Assembly (NCBI GenBank): GCA_024403235.1
Contig: JAKSSF010000004.1
Location: forward strand, 1 to 64,000
Length of the DNA: 64,000 nt
From: Lachnospiraceae bacterium
GTDB taxonomy: Bacteria; Bacillota; Clostridia; Lachnospirales; Lachnospiraceae
Reading direction: 5' to 3'
Shown here: positions 7,701 to 16,651 of the stretch, piece by piece
Numbering within the stretch: the first letter of the stretch is position 1
Layout: each line of letters opens with the position of its first letter
Position numbers and translations under genes: made by a program
Notes under the pieces: model-generated
Told to the model about the DNA's origin: nothing
Databases searched by the model: none
What the model saw: only the letters and a program-made list of their open reading frames with translations

Positions 7701-8900
7701 ATGGCAAGAGAAAGTAAAACTAAGAATAAGGGTAAGGACGAAGGACAAGAACTGTTAGAAGCATTGGATATGCTGGAAAAAGAGAAAGAGATTAGCAAGG
7801 AAACCTTATTTGAGGCAATCGAAAACTCATTGATTACTGCATGCAAGAATCATTTTGGTCATGCAGAAAATATTAAGGTAGAAATCGACAGAGAAACCGG
7901 TAAGTTTTTATGCTATGCAGAAAAAACTGTAGTAGAAACTGCAGAAGAAGTAGAAGATGATTTGCTCCAGATTACTTTAGAAGAAGCAACTAAAATTGCA
8001 AAGAAGGTTGGCGTAGGCGATACCATCAATGTAGAAATTAAGTCTAAAGAATTTGGTCGTATTGCTACCCAGAATGCAAAAAATGTTATTTTACAGAAAA
8101 TCCGTGAGGAAGAAAGAAGCGTTATCTACAATCAGTATTACGAAAAAGAAAAAGATGTAGTAACCGGTATTGTACAGCGTTATGTTGGTAAAAACATTAG
8201 TATTAATTTAGGGAAAGCAGATGCTTTATTAAATGAAAATGAACAGGTGAAGGGTGAAGTATTCAAGCCTACAGAAAGAATTAAGGTATACATTGTAGAA
8301 GTAAAGAATACACCTAAAGGACCACGAATTTTAGTAAGCCGTACCCATCCGGAACTGGTAAAACGCTTATTTGAGGAAGAAGTTGCAGAAATCCAGGATG
8401 GTACTGTAGAAATCATGAGCATTGCTCGTGAAGCAGGCAGCAGAAGCAAAATTGCAGTATACAGCAACAATCCTAATGTGGATGCAGTAGGTGCTTGTGT
8501 TGGTATGAATGGTGCCAGAGTAAACTCTATTGTAGATGAACTGCGTGGTGAAAAAATTGATATTGTAAATTGGGATGAAAACCCAGGTAACTTAATCCAG
8601 AATGCATTATCTCCTGCAAAAATCGTTGCAGTATTTGCAGATCCTGATGAAAAAACAGCAAAGGTTGTTGTACCTGATTATCAGTTAAGTCTTGCAATTG
8701 GTAAGGAAGGACAGAATGCCCGTCTTGCTGCCAGATTAACAGGCTATAAGATTGATATTAAGAGTGAGACTCAGGCAAAAGATGCGCCAGGCTTCAGATA
8801 TGAAGATTATATGTATGATGAGTATGAAGACGGTTACGACGAATATGAGGATTATGAAGAATACGAGGCATCAGAAGAAACTGCTGGTGAGGAAGAATAA
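7701..8900 (+). CDS. nusA: Transcription termination/antitermination protein NusA
   Basis: NusA binds RNA polymerase and modulates pausing, termination and antitermination. The 399-residue protein has the N-terminal polymerase-binding domain (about 1-130), an S1 domain (135-200) and two KH domains (200-345; VGACVGMNGARV and LAIGKEGQNARLAARLTG are the GxxG loops). It ends in an unusual acidic, tyrosine-rich tail (about 355-399; MYDEYEDGYDEYEDYEEYE) instead of the acidic repeat domains of enterobacterial NusA. I chose the ATG at 7701, with GGAGG about ten bases upstream; an in-frame TTG at 7683 sits inside that ribosome binding site. It lies in the conserved order rimP-nusA-rnpM-ylxQ-infB. Confidence 0.95.
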   Translation: MARESKTKNKGKDEGQELLEALDMLEKEKEISKETLFEAIENSLITACKNHFGHAENIKVEIDRETGKFLCYAEKTVVETAEEVEDDLLQITLEEATKIAKKVGVGDTINVEIKSKEFGRIATQNAKNVILQKIREEERSVIYNQYYEKEKDVVTGIVQRYVGKNISINLGKADALLNENEQVKGEVFKPTERIKVYIVEVKNTPKGPRILVSRTHPELVKRLFEEEVAEIQDGTVEIMSIAREAGSRSKIAVYSNNPNVDAVGACVGMNGARVNSIVDELRGEKIDIVNWDENPGNLIQNALSPAKIVAVFADPDEKTAKVVVPDYQLSLAIGKEGQNARLAARLTGYKIDIKSETQAKDAPGFRYEDYMYDEYEDGYDEYEDYEEYEASEETAGEEE

Positions 8901-8939
8901 AAAATATAATCCCAAAATGAAGTAAGGAGAAAATGAGGT

Positions 8940-9212
8940 ATGATGAAGAAAATTCCTATGAGACAATGCGTAGGATGTGGTGAAATGAAAAGCAAAAAAG
9001 AAATGCTGCGTGTTTTAAAAACCACCGAAGGCCCCATTGTTCTCGACAATACCGGTAAAAAGAATGGAAGGGGAGCTTACCTTTGTAATGATATGGAATG
9101 CTTGAAAAAAGCAAGAAAAAACAAAGGCTTGGAACGCTCCTTCAAAGAAAAGATACCGGAACAGATATATGACTGTTTGGAAAAGGAGTTTGCAAGTCTT
9201 GAATCAGAATAA
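8940..9212 (+). CDS. rnpM: YlxR family RNA-binding protein, RNase P modulator RnpM
   Basis: A 90-residue protein of the YlxR family (DUF448), reported in other Firmicutes to bind RNase P RNA and modulate its activity. The signature R-x-C-V-G-C-G-E near residues 8-15 and the late GRGAYLCND segment with CLKKAR are present; the cysteines suggest a structural metal or simply conserved fold residues. It is coded directly after nusA, with AAGGAG upstream, and overlaps the start of ylxQ. Two consecutive ATGs (8940 and 8943) could serve as start. The long basic C-terminal helix fits nucleic-acid binding. Confidence 0.9.
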   Translation: MMKKIPMRQCVGCGEMKSKKEMLRVLKTTEGPIVLDNTGKKNGRGAYLCNDMECLKKARKNKGLERSFKEKIPEQIYDCLEKEFASLESE

Positions 9213-9504
9213 AATTCTTTCTCTCATAGGAATGGCTACCCGTGCAAGAAAGGTAGTCAGCGGAGAGTATATGACAGAAAACAAAGTGAAATCCGGAGGT
9301 GCTTTTTTGGTAGTAGTTGCAAAAGATGCATCGGACAATACCAAAAAGATGTTTTCTGACATGTGTCAGTTCTATGAATTGCCTATGTATGAATATGGTA
9401 CAAAAGAGGAACTGGGGCATGCCATGGGAAAAGATGTGAGAGCAAGCTTGGCAATCACAGAAGAAGGTTTTGCAAAGGCTTTGACCAAATTATTGGATTC
9501 GTAA
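9199..9504 (+). CDS. ylxQ: YlxQ, ribosomal protein L7Ae family
   Basis: A 101-residue member of the L7Ae/L30e/Gadd45 family of kink-turn RNA-binding proteins, found in Firmicutes between rnpM and infB. Visible features are the N-terminal ILSLIGMATRARKVVSGE, the core sheet VVVAKDASDNTKKMF and the C-terminal LAITEEGFAKAL. I place the start at the TTG 9199-9201, preceded by AAAGGAG with ten bases spacing and overlapping the end of rnpM; an ATG at 9169 would add ten residues from the rnpM overlap and has no good site. Probable role is RNA binding in ribosome assembly; no direct function is certain. Confidence 0.88.
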   Translation: MNQNKILSLIGMATRARKVVSGEYMTENKVKSGGAFLVVVAKDASDNTKKMFSDMCQFYELPMYEYGTKEELGHAMGKDVRASLAITEEGFAKALTKLLDS

Positions 9505-9520
9505 CGGAGGTAGTGAATAG

Positions 9521-12460
9521 ATGGCGAAAATGAAAGTACATGAGTTAGCAAAAGAAGTTGGAAAACAAAGTAAAGAAATCGTTGCATTTTTGCAGGAAAA
9601 GGGTATTGAAGCAAAAGCAGCCCAATCTTCTGTAGAAGATGCAGCTATTGATATAGTTAGAAAAGCGTTTGGTGCAGCATCTGCTCCTAAGGCAGAGGAA
9701 AAATCTGCTCCGAAGACAGAAGCGCCAAAAGCAGAAGAACCTGCAAAGGTAGAAGCACCTAAGACTGCAGAGCCTGTAAAAACAGAAGCACCTAAAACAG
9801 ATGCTCCCAAGGAAGCGCAGCCTGCAAAAACAGAAAATAAACCAAACGGTCCCAGACCGGAACAGAAGAAAAAGAAAAGTGGCATTATTTTTGTAAGCAA
9901 TCCTCACAATAGTAAAATGCCCGGACAAAAGCGTCCACCTTTCCCCGGAAACCAGATGAATGGAAACAGAAATGGTGCTCCTCAGGGAAATCGTAATGTT
10001 CCACCACAGAAACCGGTACAGTTAGGACCGAATCAGATGATTAACAAATCTACCGGTAAGATTATTGAAATGCTTCCTCCTAAAAAGGAAGAACCTGTGG
10101 TAGAAGAGGTAGTTGTAACACAGGCACCGGCACCGGAAGAAAAGCCTGTTGAGAGAACCAATAATTCTATGAATGATCGTGTGTCTCGTGACAATCGAAA
10201 TGGAAATCAAAGATTCCAAGATCGTAATGATAGAAATGAGCGCAATGATAGAAACGATCGCAATGGAAATGGAGGGAACAATCGTCCCTTCAATCAGGAT
10301 AGAAGAAACGGAGATCGTAACAATGGCAACAGACCGTCAGGAAACAGACCTGGTAACACCCCAAATGGTGATCGCCAGCATTTTGGTAATAATAGAGGCT
10401 TTAATGGTGCTCAGAGTGGTACTGGCCAGGGGAACCGCGGTTTTAACAATTCTGACAGAAATCAAGGCAGAAATGGCGGGACGGACAATCGATTCGCAGG
10501 TCAAAGAGGGGGTAAGAGCTTTGCTGCGGAAGCGCCATTAGCATCTACTGAAAAGCATAGAGATGATCAGAGAAGATTAAATCAGGCAAAAGATAAGCGT
10601 TCCAGAAAAGATGCTATGTATGAAGAAAAAGAGCAGGAAATCAAGAACAAGAATAAAGCAGGTCGCTTTATTAAGCCTGAGCCTAAGGCAGTGGAACCGG
10701 AAGAGCAGATTAAAGTAATCACTTTACCGGAAACCATTACCATCAAAGAACTGGCAGAAAAAATGAAGATGCAGCCTGCGGCTATTATTAAAAAGCTTTT
10801 CATGCAGGGTAAAATCGTTACCGTAAATCAGGAAATTACCTTTGAAGATGCAGAAAACATTGCTATCGAATTTGACATCATTTGTGAACAGGAAGTCAAA
10901 GTCGATGTGATTGAGGAACTTTTGAAGGAGGACGAAGAGAAGGAAGAAACCTTAGTAAAGCGTGCACCGGTTATCTGTGTTATGGGGCATGTTGACCACG
11001 GTAAAACCTCTCTCTTGGATGCAATCCGTAAAACCAATGTAACTGATAAAGAGGCTGGTGGTATTACCCAGCATATCGGTGCATACATGGTAAATGTGGA
11101 TGGACAGAAGATTACTTTCTTAGATACACCGGGTCATGAAGCCTTCACTGCAATGCGTATGCGTGGTGCAAATTCTACAGATATTGCAATCCTCGTAGTT
11201 GCTGCCGATGATGGTGTAATGCCTCAGACAGTAGAAGCTATCAACCATGCAAAGGCTGCTAACATTGAAGTCATTGTTGCGGTAAATAAAATTGATAAAC
11301 CCAATGCCAATATTGACCGTGTAAAACAGGAATTAACAGAATACGGTTTGATTGCAGAAGATTGGGGTGGAAGTACTGTATTCGTACCGGTATCTGCAAA
11401 AACAGGAGAAGGCATCTCCGATTTATTGGATATGATTCTTTTAACTGCAGATGTATTAGAATTAAAAGCCAATCCCAAGAGAAAAGCCAGAGGTCTTGTG
11501 ATCGAAGCACAGTTGGATAAGGGACGTGGTCCTGTTGCAACAGTTTTGGTACAGAAAGGTACCTTAAAGGTAGGAGACTTTATTTCTGCAGGAAGCAGTC
11601 ATGGTAAAGTAAGAGCTATGATTGATGATAAGGGAAGAAGAGTAAAAGAGGCTGCTCCTTCTACACCGGTAGAAATTTTAGGTTTAAATGATGTTCCCAA
11701 TGCAGGGGAAGTATTCTTGGCACACGATAGTGATAAAACTGCAAAATACTATGCAGAAACCTTCGTGGCTCAGAATAAAGAGAAGAAATTGGAAGAAACC
11801 AAATCCAAAATGTCTCTGGATGACTTATTCAGCCAGATTCAGGAAGGCAATTTGAAAGAATTGAACCTGATTGTTAAAGCAGATGTTCAGGGTAGCGTAG
11901 AAGCCGTAAAACAGAGCTTGTTGAAATTAACCAACGAAGAAGTGGTTGTAAAATGTATCCACGGTGGCGTAGGTGCAATCAATGAATCTGATGTTAACCT
12001 TGCTGCAGCCAGCCAGGCTATTATCATCGGCTTTAATGTCAGACCGGATGCAACGGCAAAGGCAAGTGCAGAACGAGAAGGTGTAGATATCCGTTTGTAT
12101 CGTGTTATCTACCAGGCAATTGAAGACATTGAAGCAGCCATGAAAGGTATGCTGGATCCTGTCTTTGAAGAAAAAGTCATCGGTCATGCAGAAGTGCGTC
12201 AGATTTTTAAGGCTAGTGCAGTTGGTAACATTGCCGGTTCCTATATCTTGGATGGTGTATTCCAGAGAGGCTGCAAGGTTCGCATTTCTCGTGAAGGAGA
12301 ACAGATTTACGAAGGCGAATTGGCATCCTTGAAGAGATTTAAAGATGATGTAAAAGAAGTAAAAGCCGGATTCGAATGTGGTTTGGTATTCGATGGCTTT
12401 GATCAGATGAAGGAATTGGATATTGTTGAAGCATATATTATGGTAGAAGTACCTAGATAG
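9521..12460 (+). CDS. infB: Translation initiation factor IF-2
   Basis: IF-2 is the GTPase that brings initiator tRNA to the ribosome. Residues 1-50 form an IF2_N domain ([20 protein letters not shown]). Then comes a very long disordered stretch: Ala/Pro/Lys/Glu repeats (about 50-110, [14 protein letters not shown]) and an Asn/Arg/Gly/Asp-rich segment (about 220-340, [17 protein letters not shown]). A second IF2_N domain is near 400-450. The G domain begins near 488 with GHVDHGKT, followed by DTPGHEAF, and NKIDKP; C-terminal beta-barrel and tRNA-binding C2 domain end with the family-typical [12 protein letters not shown]. At 979 residues it is longer than average because of the linker. A good GGAGG lies upstream. 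All GTPase motifs are intact. Confidence 0.96.
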   Translation: MAKMKVHELAKEVGKQSKEIVAFLQEKGIEAKAAQSSVEDAAIDIVRKAFGAASAPKAEEKSAPKTEAPKAEEPAKVEAPKTAEPVKTEAPKTDAPKEAQPAKTENKPNGPRPEQKKKKSGIIFVSNPHNSKMPGQKRPPFPGNQMNGNRNGAPQGNRNVPPQKPVQLGPNQMINKSTGKIIEMLPPKKEEPVVEEVVVTQAPAPEEKPVERTNNSMNDRVSRDNRNGNQRFQDRNDRNERNDRNDRNGNGGNNRPFNQDRRNGDRNNGNRPSGNRPGNTPNGDRQHFGNNRGFNGAQSGTGQGNRGFNNSDRNQGRNGGTDNRFAGQRGGKSFAAEAPLASTEKHRDDQRRLNQAKDKRSRKDAMYEEKEQEIKNKNKAGRFIKPEPKAVEPEEQIKVITLPETITIKELAEKMKMQPAAIIKKLFMQGKIVTVNQEITFEDAENIAIEFDIICEQEVKVDVIEELLKEDEEKEETLVKRAPVICVMGHVDHGKTSLLDAIRKTNVTDKEAGGITQHIGAYMVNVDGQKITFLDTPGHEAFTAMRMRGANSTDIAILVVAADDGVMPQTVEAINHAKAANIEVIVAVNKIDKPNANIDRVKQELTEYGLIAEDWGGSTVFVPVSAKTGEGISDLLDMILLTADVLELKANPKRKARGLVIEAQLDKGRGPVATVLVQKGTLKVGDFISAGSSHGKVRAMIDDKGRRVKEAAPSTPVEILGLNDVPNAGEVFLAHDSDKTAKYYAETFVAQNKEKKLEETKSKMSLDDLFSQIQEGNLKELNLIVKADVQGSVEAVKQSLLKLTNEEVVVKCIHGGVGAINESDVNLAAASQAIIIGFNVRPDATAKASAEREGVDIRLYRVIYQAIEDIEAAMKGMLDPVFEEKVIGHAEVRQIFKASAVGNIAGSYILDGVFQRGCKVRISREGEQIYEGELASLKRFKDDVKEVKAGFECGLVFDGFDQMKELDIVEAYIMVEVPR

Positions 12461-12490
12461 ATTCCTTCCTGATAGCGAAAGGATAGTAGT

Positions 12491-12886
12491 ATGCGCAAAA
12501 ATAGTATTAAAAATACCAGAATCAATACAGAAGTACAAAAGGTTTTGGCAGAGGTTATTCGGGGAGAAATCAAGGATCCCCGAATCTCCCCTTTTACCAG
12601 TGTGGTAGCGGTAGAAGTAGCCAGTGACTTAAAGACCTGTAAAGCCTATATCAGTGTACTGGGAGATGATTTGGCAGCCCAAAATACATTGGCTGGATTA
12701 AAATCAGCAGAAGGCTTTATTCGTAATCGCTTGGCCAAAACCATTAATCTTCGTAACACACCGGAAATTCGTTTTGTAATGGATCAATCCATTGCTTATG
12801 GTGTAAACATGAGCAAAAAGATTGATGAAGTAATCGCGGAAATTCCGGATCGTTCCGAGGAAGAAGCGGAAACCGAAGAAGAATAA
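12491..12886 (+). CDS. rbfA: 30S ribosome-binding factor RbfA
   Basis: RbfA is a KH-like cold-shock factor that binds the 30S neck during 16S rRNA processing. The 131-residue protein has the usual start (RINTEVQKVLAEVIRGEIKDPR), the core VVAVEVASDLKTCKAYISVLGD and RFVMDQSIAYGVNMSKKID, followed by a short acidic tail (EEEAETEEE). Length is typical. It lies 30 bases after infB with GAAAGGA before ATG, in the conserved infB-rbfA-nrnA-truB order. Confidence 0.95.
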   Translation: MRKNSIKNTRINTEVQKVLAEVIRGEIKDPRISPFTSVVAVEVASDLKTCKAYISVLGDDLAAQNTLAGLKSAEGFIRNRLAKTINLRNTPEIRFVMDQSIAYGVNMSKKIDEVIAEIPDRSEEEAETEEE

Positions 12887-12932
12887 AGTTTTCTCCGGCG
12901 TTTCAAAAGTTTCAAAATGAAAAGGTGAAGAA

Positions 12933-13874
12933 ATGAAAATAGAGGATATGATTGGTACTGCGGGATCCATTGGTATTTCCGGACATGAAAGACCGGACGG
13001 GGATTGTGTTGGTGCTTGTATGGCATTGTATTTATATTGTAAAAAGAATATGCCGGAAAAAGAGGTGACAGTTTTTTTGGAGCAACCCAAGGAAGAATTC
13101 TTTTGCATCAAAGATACGGAAGAAATTTGTTCCGATTTTTCTACAGAAAAAGAATACGATTGCTTTATTGTATTAGACTGTGAGCCAACCAGAACAGGAG
13201 ATGCTGTTTCTATTTTTGAAAGAGCAAAAAAACAGATAAATATTGACCATCATATCAGTAATCAGAGTGCTTGTGAGATACAGGTTGTGAAACCGGATGC
13301 CAGTTCTGCTTGTGAAGTGTTATATGATCTTTTAGATCCGGAAAAATTGGATGTGGAAATCGCCAAGGCTTTATATATCGGCATTATTCATGATACAGGT
13401 GTACTCAAGTATTCCAATACAGCACCCCACACTTTGCGTATTGTGGCGGATTTGATTGGCTATGGCTTTGATTTCCCGAAACTCATAGATGAAACCTTTT
13501 GTGAAAAGGGCTATGCCCAAAATCGATTAACAGGCAAGGCTGTTTTGGATAGTGTATTGCACTGTAATGGGAAATGTATTTCCACAACTGTTTCCAAAGC
13601 AGATATGGAAGCATTTGGAGTATCTCCCAAAGAATTGGATGGAGTGGTGAATCAGCTTCGTGTTACCAAGAGAGTAGAGGTGGCTATTTTCTTGTATGAA
13701 ATGAAAGAAAATACGTACAAGGTAAGCTTGCGTTCCAATGGTCTGGTAAATGTTTCCAGAGTAGCAGGCTGTTTTGGCGGCGGTGGCCATGTGCGAGCCG
13801 CAGGAGCGACCATGGAAGGTACACCGGAAACCATTATCGCAGGATTAATCGAAGAAATACAGAAAGAATTATAA
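12933..13874 (+). CDS. nrnA: DHH/DHHA1 phosphoesterase, NrnA-type oligoribonuclease
   Basis: NrnA-type enzymes degrade very short RNAs and pAp or related phosphoesters in the cytoplasm. The 313-residue protein has the DHH-family metal motifs: GHERPDGDCVG near 17-27, the Asp in VLDCEPT near 88, the DHH itself in NIDHHISN near 110, and HDTG near 156. The C-terminal DHHA1 domain ends with the glycine motif CFGGGGHVRAAG (near 285). All metal ligands are present. It is located between rbfA and truB as in many Firmicutes. Substrate range (nanoRNA, pAp or c-di-AMP products) is not decidable from sequence. Confidence 0.92.
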   Translation: MKIEDMIGTAGSIGISGHERPDGDCVGACMALYLYCKKNMPEKEVTVFLEQPKEEFFCIKDTEEICSDFSTEKEYDCFIVLDCEPTRTGDAVSIFERAKKQINIDHHISNQSACEIQVVKPDASSACEVLYDLLDPEKLDVEIAKALYIGIIHDTGVLKYSNTAPHTLRIVADLIGYGFDFPKLIDETFCEKGYAQNRLTGKAVLDSVLHCNGKCISTTVSKADMEAFGVSPKELDGVVNQLRVTKRVEVAIFLYEMKENTYKVSLRSNGLVNVSRVAGCFGGGGHVRAAGATMEGTPETIIAGLIEEIQKEL

Positions 13875-13908
13875 AACCTTTGTGTAAGGATTAGACAAGG
13901 AGAACACC

Positions 13909-14814
13909 ATGCTGCATGGGGTTATCAATATTTACAAGGAACCGGGCTTTACCAGTCACGATGTGGTGGCAAAGCTTCGGGGGATTTGTAAACAAAAAAA
14001 GATTGGTCATACAGGGACTCTGGATCCGGCAGCAACAGGTGTTTTGCCGGTTTGTTTGGGAGCTGCCACCAAGCTTTGTGATTTTTTGACAGAGAAGCAA
14101 AAAGAATATGTGGCTCATATGTGTTTGGGTATTACTACAGATACACAGGATAGTACAGGTACTGTATTGACGAAACAAGAAGTGGAAGTGGAACCTGCTA
14201 AGGTGGAAGAAGTAATGGCTTCTTTTGTAGGTCCTTATGAGCAGCTTCCGCCTATGTATTCTGCGCTCAAAGTAAATGGTCAAAAGCTTTACGATTTGGC
14301 AAGACAGGGTGTGGAAGTGGAGCGAAAAACCAGACCTGTTGAAATCCTGGAATTAGAAATTTTAGGAATGGCTTTGCCGGAGGTTGTATTTCGGGCAAAG
14401 GTGAGCAAAGGTACCTATATTCGTACCCTTTGCCATGATATTGGACAGGCTTTAGGGTGCGGCGCAGTGATGACTGAGTTAGAGCGAACAAAGTCCGGCA
14501 GTTTTACGAAAGAAACCGCTTTTACTTTAGCAGAAGTAGAGTCTATGCGGGATGCCGAAACCTTAGAATCCCATATTTTACCCATTGATCAGGTGCTACA
14601 GGAGTTTGAACCAATACAGATTCAACCCATGGCACAGAAATTACTGGATAACGGGAATCCTATACCGATAGAGCTACTGGATCGGAAGGAATCCTTGGAA
14701 GACGGAAAGAACTATCGCATCTATGGAAAAGAAAATTGTTTTTACGGGGTCTATTGTTATGCGAAAGAAGAGCAGAGAATTCGACCTGTAAAGATGTTTT
14801 TTATGACAGAATAA
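13909..14814 (+). CDS. truB: tRNA pseudouridine(55) synthase TruB
   Basis: TruB makes the universal pseudouridine 55 in the T loop of tRNA. The 301-residue protein starts MLHGVINIYKEPGFTSHDVV and holds the catalytic segment GHTGTLDPAATGVLP near residues 36-50, with the nucleophilic Asp, followed by KEYVAHMCLG and the RNA-binding SKGTYIRTLCHDIG near 165. The C-terminal part (about 230-301) is the PUA-like extension. A GGAGAA site precedes ATG. It is followed after only 12 bases by ribF, as usual. Confidence 0.95.
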   Translation: MLHGVINIYKEPGFTSHDVVAKLRGICKQKKIGHTGTLDPAATGVLPVCLGAATKLCDFLTEKQKEYVAHMCLGITTDTQDSTGTVLTKQEVEVEPAKVEEVMASFVGPYEQLPPMYSALKVNGQKLYDLARQGVEVERKTRPVEILELEILGMALPEVVFRAKVSKGTYIRTLCHDIGQALGCGAVMTELERTKSGSFTKETAFTLAEVESMRDAETLESHILPIDQVLQEFEPIQIQPMAQKLLDNGNPIPIELLDRKESLEDGKNYRIYGKENCFYGVYCYAKEEQRIRPVKMFFMTE

Positions 14815-14826
14815 AGGAAGTTGTTT

Positions 14827-15774
14827 ATGCAAATTATTGCAGGAACCTGTGATTTTAGATTGCCGGGGAAGAGTGCCGTTGCCATTGGAAAATTTGACGG
14901 CATTCATTTGGGGCATAAGGAATTGCTTCGTCGTATCCTGGCAAAAAAAGAACAGGGAATTACTGCGGTGGTGTTGACCTTTGATCCGCCACCGGAAGTG
15001 TTTTTTGGAAAACGAGAACAAAAAGAATTGACCACTTTGCAGGAAAAAAGAGATATTTTTCGGCAAATGGGAATTGATGTTTTAATAGAATATCCCTTAG
15101 ATGCAGTGACTGCTGCAGTAGAGCCTAGGGCCTTTGTAACCGATATTTTGGTGCATCAAATGCATATGGTGTATTTGGCTGCAGGCTATGATATTTCCTT
15201 TGGGGACAAGGGAATGGGAAATGCAGCACTGTTAAAGGAATTAAGTCCTGTTCTGGGATATGAACTGGACATAGTAGAAAAGATTTGCTTAGAAGAAAAG
15301 GAAATCAGTTCTACTTATGTACGAGAGCAAATTGAACTAGGCAATATGGAAACGGCTGCAAATCTTTTAGGAGAACCCTATAGCTTAATTGGGGAAGTTA
15401 TGCATGGTGCAAAATTAGGCAGAAATATAGGAATGCCAACCATAAATTTGTTGCCCGAAAGCAGCAAATTATTACCGCCCAATGGGGTTTATTTTTCTTA
15501 TGTAAAAGTATTTAATAAGACCTATAAGGGGGTTACCAATATTGGGAAAAAACCTACCGTCTCCGATGAAAATCAGATTGGGGTGGAAACTTATATATAT
15601 GATTTCGATAAAGATGTGTATGGGAAAACAGTTACCGTGAATTTGCTCCATTTTAGAAGACCGGAGATGAAGTTTTCCGGTATAGAAGAGTTAAAAGCAC
15701 AAATGTTTCGTGATATGGATGCGGGAAGAGCGTATGCCTATCCTGCGTTATCTACCGAAAACTACAGCAGATAA
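14827..15774 (+). CDS. ribF: Bifunctional riboflavin kinase / FAD synthetase RibF
   Basis: RibF turns riboflavin into FMN and then FAD. The N-terminal FAD synthetase half has the nucleotidyltransferase motif IGKFDGIHLGHKELL (near 20-35) and the ISSTYVREQI segment (near 160), while the C-terminal riboflavin kinase domain (about 185-305) has GRNIGMPTINL and NGVYF. Length of 315 residues is normal. I chose ATG 14827 with AAAGGAAG six bases upstream; the in-frame TTG at 14821 is less likely. Last gene of the canonical nusA-infB operon, with a 14-base gap to the next gene. Confidence 0.95.
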   Translation: MQIIAGTCDFRLPGKSAVAIGKFDGIHLGHKELLRRILAKKEQGITAVVLTFDPPPEVFFGKREQKELTTLQEKRDIFRQMGIDVLIEYPLDAVTAAVEPRAFVTDILVHQMHMVYLAAGYDISFGDKGMGNAALLKELSPVLGYELDIVEKICLEEKEISSTYVREQIELGNMETAANLLGEPYSLIGEVMHGAKLGRNIGMPTINLLPESSKLLPPNGVYFSYVKVFNKTYKGVTNIGKKPTVSDENQIGVETYIYDFDKDVYGKTVTVNLLHFRRPEMKFSGIEELKAQMFRDMDAGRAYAYPALSTENYSR

Positions 15775-15788
15775 AGAGGAGGTTGGTC

Positions 15789-16601
15789 ATGCCTACTACA
15801 TATACCCATTATCGAATGGGGCAAACCGTTAGAAGGAAGGTTTCAAAGGAAATCTCCGGCGTCATAGAAAAGGAACTGGATTTGTTTCAGATTGGTCTTC
15901 ACGGTCCGGACATTTTGTTTTATTATCATGCATTAAAAAATAACCCGGTTATCAGACAGGGAAATGCAATTCATGATAAGCCGGGCATAGTATTTTTCCA
16001 AAAGGCCATAGAATTGATAAAAAAACATCCGGATAATCCGGCCTATCGGGCCTATGCCTATGGTGTACTTTGTCATTTCGCATTGGATGTAACTTGTCAT
16101 GGATATATAGAGGAGCAGATTCCTAAAATCGGTGTTGGTCACTTGGCTATAGAAGCAGAATTGGATCGAGAATTTTTGATTCAAGATGGAAAAAATCCCC
16201 TGTCTCAGATTTTGACCAAACATATTAAACCTTCTATTCAGGTAGCTCAGGTGATTTGTGAGTTTTATGAAGATTTATATGCAGAGGATATCCAGACTAG
16301 CTTAAAGTGGATGGTATTTTGTTTGAACCGATTGGTTTGTCCTACTTCTTTTCAGAGAAATTTGATACTGTTTTTATTGAAAATCGTTGGAGCTTATAAC
16401 AGCAAACAAGGCTTGATTATTCGAGAAGAAAAAATAGCAGCTTGTGCAGACACTATAGCAGAATTGGTAAAGCTATATGAAAAAGCAGAGCCATTGGCAA
16501 TTAGTTTGGTAAATTCCTTTGACCGTTTTGTAGAAGGAAAAGAACCTATGCCGGACATTTTTCAATACGATTTTGGAGGTCAGTTGGTCCATACCAATTA
16601 A
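15789..16601 (+). CDS. Zinc-dependent phospholipase C-like family protein
   Basis: A 270-residue soluble protein that resembles the Zn_dep_PLPC family found in Clostridia. The visible features are an N-terminal PTTYTHYRMG, the GLHGPDILFYYHAL segment (near 36-50), the HDKPGIVFF stretch and CHFALDVTCHGYIEEQIP (near 95-112); the conserved His and Asp of these segments are likely metal ligands. Phospholipase activity is a family label and has not been shown for such housekeeping-cluster members; no signal peptide is present, so the protein is probably cytoplasmic. ATG 15789 is preceded by AGGAGG. It is likely co-transcribed with ribF. Confidence 0.7.
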   Translation: MPTTYTHYRMGQTVRRKVSKEISGVIEKELDLFQIGLHGPDILFYYHALKNNPVIRQGNAIHDKPGIVFFQKAIELIKKHPDNPAYRAYAYGVLCHFALDVTCHGYIEEQIPKIGVGHLAIEAELDREFLIQDGKNPLSQILTKHIKPSIQVAQVICEFYEDLYAEDIQTSLKWMVFCLNRLVCPTSFQRNLILFLLKIVGAYNSKQGLIIREEKIAACADTIAELVKLYEKAEPLAISLVNSFDRFVEGKEPMPDIFQYDFGGQLVHTN

Positions 16602-16651
16602 TATAGAACCAAAGAATGCTGTTTTACAGCCACAACACAAAGGAGAAAAAA

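Noticed and set aside
11927..12538. Open frame of about 200 codons on the minus strand
   Set aside because: It is antisense to the well-supported infB gene, has no ribosome binding site context and no recognisable protein features.
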